Source of the DNA: Chrysochromulina tobinii
Taxonomy: Eukaryota; Haptophyta; Prymnesiales; Chrysochromulinaceae
Direction: 5' to 3'
DNA: 10,347 nt
Assembly (NCBI GenBank): GCA_001275005.1
Contig: JWZX01000543.1
Span: 1-10,347 of the forward strand
The position numbers were made by a program, and so were the translations under genes. The notes beneath the pieces are model-generated. The model was not told the DNA's origin and did not search any database. It saw only the letters and a list, made by a program, of their open reading frames with translations. Positions 6,889 through 10,347 of this stretch are shown one piece after another; position 1 is the stretch's first letter, and every line of letters starts with the position of its first letter.

Positions 6889-8588
6889 ATGGGAGCTGCT
6901 GGGATGTCTCTTCGGGTTGTCTCCGCGCTGCTTGCCACCGCAGCAGGCCACGCCGCTGACGACTCTTGCGTGGGCCACTGCGGTAGCTGGGCGCAGGACT
7001 GCTGGTGCAACGACGGTTGCGAAGCTCACCACGATTGCTGCCACGATTACGAGGCGGTGTGCGGCGGCTCTTCTTCGGCTGCTGATCTCATCAAGCTGGA
7101 TGACTCTACGGCACGCTGCCTAGATGGCAGCGCGGGTGCCTACTACTGGCGCGAGGGCAAGGACCCCTCTTTAGTCCTCGTATTCATGGAGGGGGGTGGT
7201 TGGTGTTACGACCCGGCCAACTACCCCACACAAGAGGGCACGATCTCTGACTGCCGATCGCGATCACAAACCTCCTTGGGCTCGAGTCGCTCGTGGGCTT
7301 CGAAGCGCAGCTTTGACGAGGGTATGCTCGCGTCAGATGTGAGCACCAATCCCGTCTTCCACAACTATTCCCTCTTGTACATGCCGTACTGCGACGGCAC
7401 CTCGTTCGCCGGCAACGTGAGCGGCACCGTGTCGGGCTTGTTCTTCCGAGGGCTGCAAATCCTCGAGGCGACCTTCGTGCACGCGATGCAGCACACGAGC
7501 TTCGCGCGCGCATCGCGAGTCGTGCTCAGCGGCGGCTCGGCGGGCGGCACTGCCGTGCTGTGGCACGCCGATCGGATCGCGCGCCTGCTCACGACGAGGC
7601 GCCAGCTCGGCGACGTCGAAAGGGGCAAAAGGGGCCGAGGCGGATCGTCAGTGGAGGTGCTCGCGCTGCCCGACGCAGGCTTCTTCCTGGACCTCCCGAC
7701 GTGGCAGGGCGTGGACGTGTGGCCGGCGCAGATGCGCTCGATGGCATCTGTGTCCAACAGTTACAGCAGTCTGCATGCGGGCTGCCTCGCCAAGTACGCT
7801 GCTGAGCCAGAGCGCTGCCTCTTCCCACAGTACTATGCCGAGCTGATCGAGACACGCACGATGCTCGTCCAGAGCCTATATGACTCGAGCGAGCTCTGGT
7901 ACACGCTGATGCTCGACTGCTGCGCGGGCCCGTGCTCGGGCTACCCGACATGCAAGTCGGGAGGCACGGAGCGCTCTCAGATGTTCGCTTTGCGCCAGCA
8001 GCACATCGATGCGTGGAGGCCTCTTGTGAATCGCTCAGGTAAGCCATCGGAGTGGGAAAAGAGCAGCGTCAGAGCGTCCCTCCGTGTGGGCAATCAAACG
8101 GTCGATCGCATGCAACAACATCGAGCATCTGACTGCATCTGATGGCGGCGGAGCCACTGATGACTTGCATTGCCTCTGATGAGTGCCCGTGACTTGCAGT
8201 GCCGCTGATGATGGTTTGCACTGATTGCCACTGATCATTGCCACTGATGATTTGTGTATGCACGCCCTACTTATTGTTTACCGGCGCACTGCCATCAATG
8301 ATTGTCGCGGATGATGATTGCCACGGATTGCCACAGTTGATTGCCACTGCATGATTGCCGCTGGGCGATCGCCACGAATTGATCGCAGGTAACGGCGTCT
8401 GGGCAATCGCATGTATCGAGCACACGCTCACGAGCGCACATTGGACAGACCCTCTCTGGGAGACACCGGCGCGGAGCGGCAATACCATAGCGGCCGCGGT
8501 GCGGCGCTGGTTGGATGGAGGGGCAGAGGTGCGCCTGGAGGACTCCGTTGAGTGGCCTGCCAATCAGCCCTGCAGCTCGGCAGACTAG
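6889..8588 (+). CDS. Secreted somatomedin-B / NOTUM-like carboxylesterase (two exons)
   Basis: My model is join(6889..8038, 8389..8588), 449 residues. A signal peptide (about 1-22, ending GHA) is followed by a somatomedin-B-like module with eight cysteines (C27, C31, C38, C40, C44, C50, C51, C58). Next comes an alpha/beta-hydrolase of the NOTUM/pectin-acetylesterase family: oxyanion-loop EGGGWCYD (101-108), nucleophile elbow SGGSAGG with S217, conserved DAGFFLD (262-268), probable acid D332 in SLYDSSEL (aligned with NOTUM's LFDEAQL), and H395 in ACIEHTLTSAHWTD. That last motif matches the ACLSHE...HWTD segment of animal NOTUM. The catalytic His lies only in exon 2, and splicing CAG|GTAAG to GCAG|GTAAC restores the frame as NRS-G-NGVWAI. 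Two N-glycosylation sequons are visible (N159, N176). The enzyme should act outside the cell or in the secretory path on O-acyl groups of glycans or lipoproteins; the substrate is unknown. Confidence 0.88.
8039..8388 (+). other. Spliceosomal intron of the esterase gene
   Basis: The 350-bp, phase-1 intron runs from GTAAGC at 8039 to GCAG ending at 8388. Its removal restores the NOTUM-like frame, including the catalytic His. Reading into it without splicing reaches TGA at 8140-8142. It has no strong pyrimidine tract before the acceptor. Confidence 0.87.
8150..8385 (+). repeat. Degenerate ATTGCCAC / CTGATGA repeats filling the intron
   Basis: ATTGCCAC occurs exactly at 8224, 8237, 8317, 8327 and 8340, with near copies at 8354 (ATTGCCGC) and 8366 (ATCGCCAC). 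CTGATGA-like words lie between them. The period is irregular (10-13 bp locally), so this is a degenerate minisatellite confined to the intron. Confidence 0.8.
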
Positions 8589-8627
8589 GAAGAGCGGGAG
8601 GTTTGGTTTTTTTTTCTCTGCTTTTTC
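8589..8627 (+). other. 39-bp gap with a T-rich tract between the esterase and ankyrin genes
   Basis: A run of pyrimidines (8602-8626) lies between the esterase stop (TAG 8586-8588) and the first ATG of the next frame. The first AG after the tract that follows C is in ggccag, ending at 8645. The tract therefore resembles a 3' splice-acceptor region as much as an intergenic spacer. Confidence 0.45.
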
Positions 8628-10347
8628 ATGTTCACACCGGCCAGCATGTTCCCTCGCTCTTGCATGGAAATGACCGACTCGTTGAACAGCAGCAGCAGCA
8701 GCACCGACTCGCCTAAGATCAAGTGGGCAAAGAAGCCCGCGTCCTCGGCATCCGCCGAGCTGGGAAAGCAACTTCGCGAGTCATGCGCAGATCGGAGCGG
8801 TCCGATCTCAGACTCACTCGCCGTCGTTCGCGCGCTGCTCGCCACCGAGGGCTGCGATTGCAACATGCCCAATCGGAACGGGAAGACGGCCATCCACTTC
8901 GCGGCGCAGCTGCGCAGCGATACCGAGGTGCTCGCCCTGCTCGTCGAGGCCCACGCGGACGTGAACGTCGCTACGCACCGCGGGCACACGCCGCTCATCT
9001 ACGCGGCCGGCCGCTGCCGCCCTCAAACAGTGGAGTTCCTCTTAGACCACGGGGCCGACGCGGCCACCTGGACGGTGAATGGCGATTGCGCGGTCTCGAT
9101 GGGCCGCAGCAAGGGACTGCCCGCCGAGCTGCTGCAGCGCCTCATCGATAACCAGAAGGCGAGCGCCAACCCGCGCGAGTTCAAGGACAATGAGCGCGCA
9201 CAGCGCGCACAGGAGGAGCACCGGAGCTCATGTGCAGTCTGCCGCCGCCAGTTCGTCGCGCTCGGCGCGGCGCCTGCCGTCGGCGAGGACGCGGTCGAGC
9301 TCGCCGCGCAGCTCGGGGCAGCGGCTGCGCTCGGCACCACGGCCCTCTCCGCGGCGCTTCTGAAGGCCGCCTCCCTCGACGCGAGCGCGCTGCGTCGAGC
9401 ACTCGAGTTTAGCCTGAGTGCCGGAGGGCGGCCAGCGCCCGGCACGGCGCCCGACGCGGCGCCAGGTGCGGTGCCCGTCACGGCGCCCGGTGCGGACGCC
9501 CACACGACATCCACATCGGCGTGGGCGCACGATCGGCGTGGGCACGTGTTGACGACGACGCCGGCCACAGCGCCGGCACTCGATGCATGCACGCCCATTT
9601 TGGTTCCGAGCGCAACCTCCGATGCATGCACGCCCATTTTGGTTCCGAGCGCCACCTCCGGTCGCTCCATCGCTCTGACGGCTCTGCCGCGCATCGGCGG
9701 CCGCTGCCATTTTGACCGTCACTATACGTTTCGATCGCTTGGGAGCTTTGGGACGATGGCGCGCATGCTGTACGTGATGACGTCCAATGAGGACCGCCTG
9801 ACGCCCGCCCACGTGGTCATGTGGACCCTCGAGATCATCACGAGCTCAGCCCCCGTGATCGTCTACCTCAACTTCCGCTCCGAACGACATTTGGAGATGG
9901 GAGCCGCTGCCGAGTGGCTCTCACACGCAGGCTGGGACCGGCGGGCCGACCTCACCTCCAGCGTCACGTCCGGCGCACCCAACGGGCCGTATGCAGGGCC
10001 CGTGTTCTCAAAGGTATTTGAGCCGTGCGAGGTGCGCTCATCACGGCGCTCCGTGCAGCTGATGGGCTCGGAGTACTGGGAAGGGACCTACCTCGTGTTC
10101 GTGCAAACGCTGCCGCCGACCGACGACGAGGACGACGACGAGGAGGACGACGACGAGGAGGAGGACGAGGAGGAGGAGGACGAGGAGAAGGGCGCGACGA
10201 GGAAGGAGGCCAATGCGGAGGTCGTGAGTGATTTGGCCACGCTAGCTGGTGGGTTGGCATTCAATGCGGCGCAAGCCGCCGACGATGAGGGTGGCGAGGG
10301 GGGCGAGGGGGGCGAGGCGGGTGGTGAGGCTGAGGCTGGAGCCGAGG
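8628..10347 (+). CDS. Ankyrin-repeat protein with an unknown domain and acidic tail (3' partial)
   Basis: One frame stays open from the TAG at 8586 to the window end (573 full codons from ATG 8628). Later ATGs at 8646, 8664 and 8670 are equally possible starts. After a Ser run (21-25) come ankyrin repeats: a weak one at 63-81, then NGKTAIHFAAQ...LLVEAHADVN (84-114), GHTPLIYAAG...FLLDHGADA (119-145), and a decayed last unit to about 174. A CAVC segment (202-205) and an Ala/Pro-rich linker with a duplicated DACTPILVPSATS follow. Residues 360-493 form a conserved-looking globular domain that I cannot name, with LYVMTSNEDR, VIVYLNFRSERH, AEWLSHAGWD, SGAPNGPYAGPVF and YWEGTYLVFVQ. The end is highly acidic (499-520) and then Gly/Glu-rich. 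There is no signal peptide or membrane segment, so it is probably an intracellular scaffold or regulator. Confidence 0.82.
   Translation, partial: MFTPASMFPRSCMEMTDSLNSSSSSTDSPKIKWAKKPASSASAELGKQLRESCADRSGPISDSLAVVRALLATEGCDCNMPNRNGKTAIHFAAQLRSDTEVLALLVEAHADVNVATHRGHTPLIYAAGRCRPQTVEFLLDHGADAATWTVNGDCAVSMGRSKGLPAELLQRLIDNQKASANPREFKDNERAQRAQEEHRSSCAVCRRQFVALGAAPAVGEDAVELAAQLGAAAALGTTALSAALLKAASLDASALRRALEFSLSAGGRPAPGTAPDAAPGAVPVTAPGADAHTTSTSAWAHDRRGHVLTTTPATAPALDACTPILVPSATSDACTPILVPSATSGRSIALTALPRIGGRCHFDRHYTFRSLGSFGTMARMLYVMTSNEDRLTPAHVVMWTLEIITSSAPVIVYLNFRSERHLEMGAAAEWLSHAGWDRRADLTSSVTSGAPNGPYAGPVFSKVFEPCEVRSSRRSVQLMGSEYWEGTYLVFVQTLPPTDDEDDDEEDDDEEEDEEEEDEEKGATRKEANAEVVSDLATLAGGLAFNAAQAADDEGGEGGEGGEAGGEAEAGAE
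9582..9659 (+). repeat. 39-bp tandem duplication (two copies)
   Basis: Units 9582-9620 and 9621-9659 match at 38 of 39 positions (a9614 versus c9653). They add a second in-frame copy of the 13-residue DACTPILVPSATS to the ankyrin protein's linker. Confidence 0.92.
10122..10187 (+). repeat. GAC/GAG trinucleotide tract
   Basis: An uninterrupted run of 22 Asp and Glu codons forms the acidic segment of the ankyrin protein. It is a purine-rich, slippage-prone sequence. Confidence 0.85.
10281..10346 (+). repeat. Gly/Glu/Ala low-complexity tract
   Basis: Repeats of GAGGGGGGC and relatives encode GGEGGEGGEAGGEAEAGAE. The tract runs off the window, so its full length is unknown. Confidence 0.75.

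Noticed and set aside
8723-9151. A 142-codon Arg-rich plus-strand ORF within the ankyrin gene
   Set aside because: It is out of frame with the ankyrin repeats and has no domain of its own.
9023-9694. A 223-codon minus-strand ORF antisense to the ankyrin gene
   Set aside because: Its repeated ASEVALGTKMGVH segment is only the reverse complement of the 39-bp duplication. The plus-strand frame has real ankyrin motifs.

Overview
The window looks like nuclear DNA of a high-GC unicellular alga, most likely a haptophyte. This is inferred from protein style and was not confirmed by any search. The reasons are long GC-rich reading frames, a spliceosomal GT-AG intron, a plasma-membrane receptor-like kinase, NLRC3-style leucine-rich repeats homogenised at the DNA level, a NOTUM-like secreted esterase and an ankyrin protein with an acidic tail. 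No bacterial operon signals, rRNA, tRNA or CRISPR were seen.

Layout. (1) Bases 1-2262, plus strand: the 3' part of a membrane-spanning TKL-type protein kinase, cut by the window start. (2) 2352-2735, plus strand: a short ORF with a truncated algal domain (GWLSPG ... HPHIEGVF.DYASLF). It lies directly after the kinase stop in another frame. (3) 2736-4897: a gene-poor, decayed interval. It holds an A/T-richer stretch, a frameshifted ORF pair (3297-3705), a 64-bp inverted repeat with tandem sub-repeats (3711-4044), and a minus-strand relic of reverse transcriptase motif A (4313-4504). (4) 4898-6736, minus strand: an intronless 612-residue protein joining a SKP1/POZ-like N-terminus, an F-box-like helix pair and a leucine-rich repeat array encoded by six 84-bp units. 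(5) 6737-6888: a compact divergent intergenic region. (6) 6889-8588, plus strand: a secreted somatomedin-B plus NOTUM-like carboxylesterase in two exons. Its phase-1, 350-bp intron is built largely of ATTGCCAC/CTGAT repeats. (7) 8628-10347, plus strand: an ankyrin-repeat protein with an unrecognised domain and a low-complexity acidic tail, open at the window end.

The genes do not form an obvious pathway. The most interesting items are the one-chain SKP1-like/F-box-like/LRR architecture, the SMB-NOTUM fusion with its repeat-filled intron, the foldback repeat in the gene-poor interval, and the unknown domain in the ankyrin protein.
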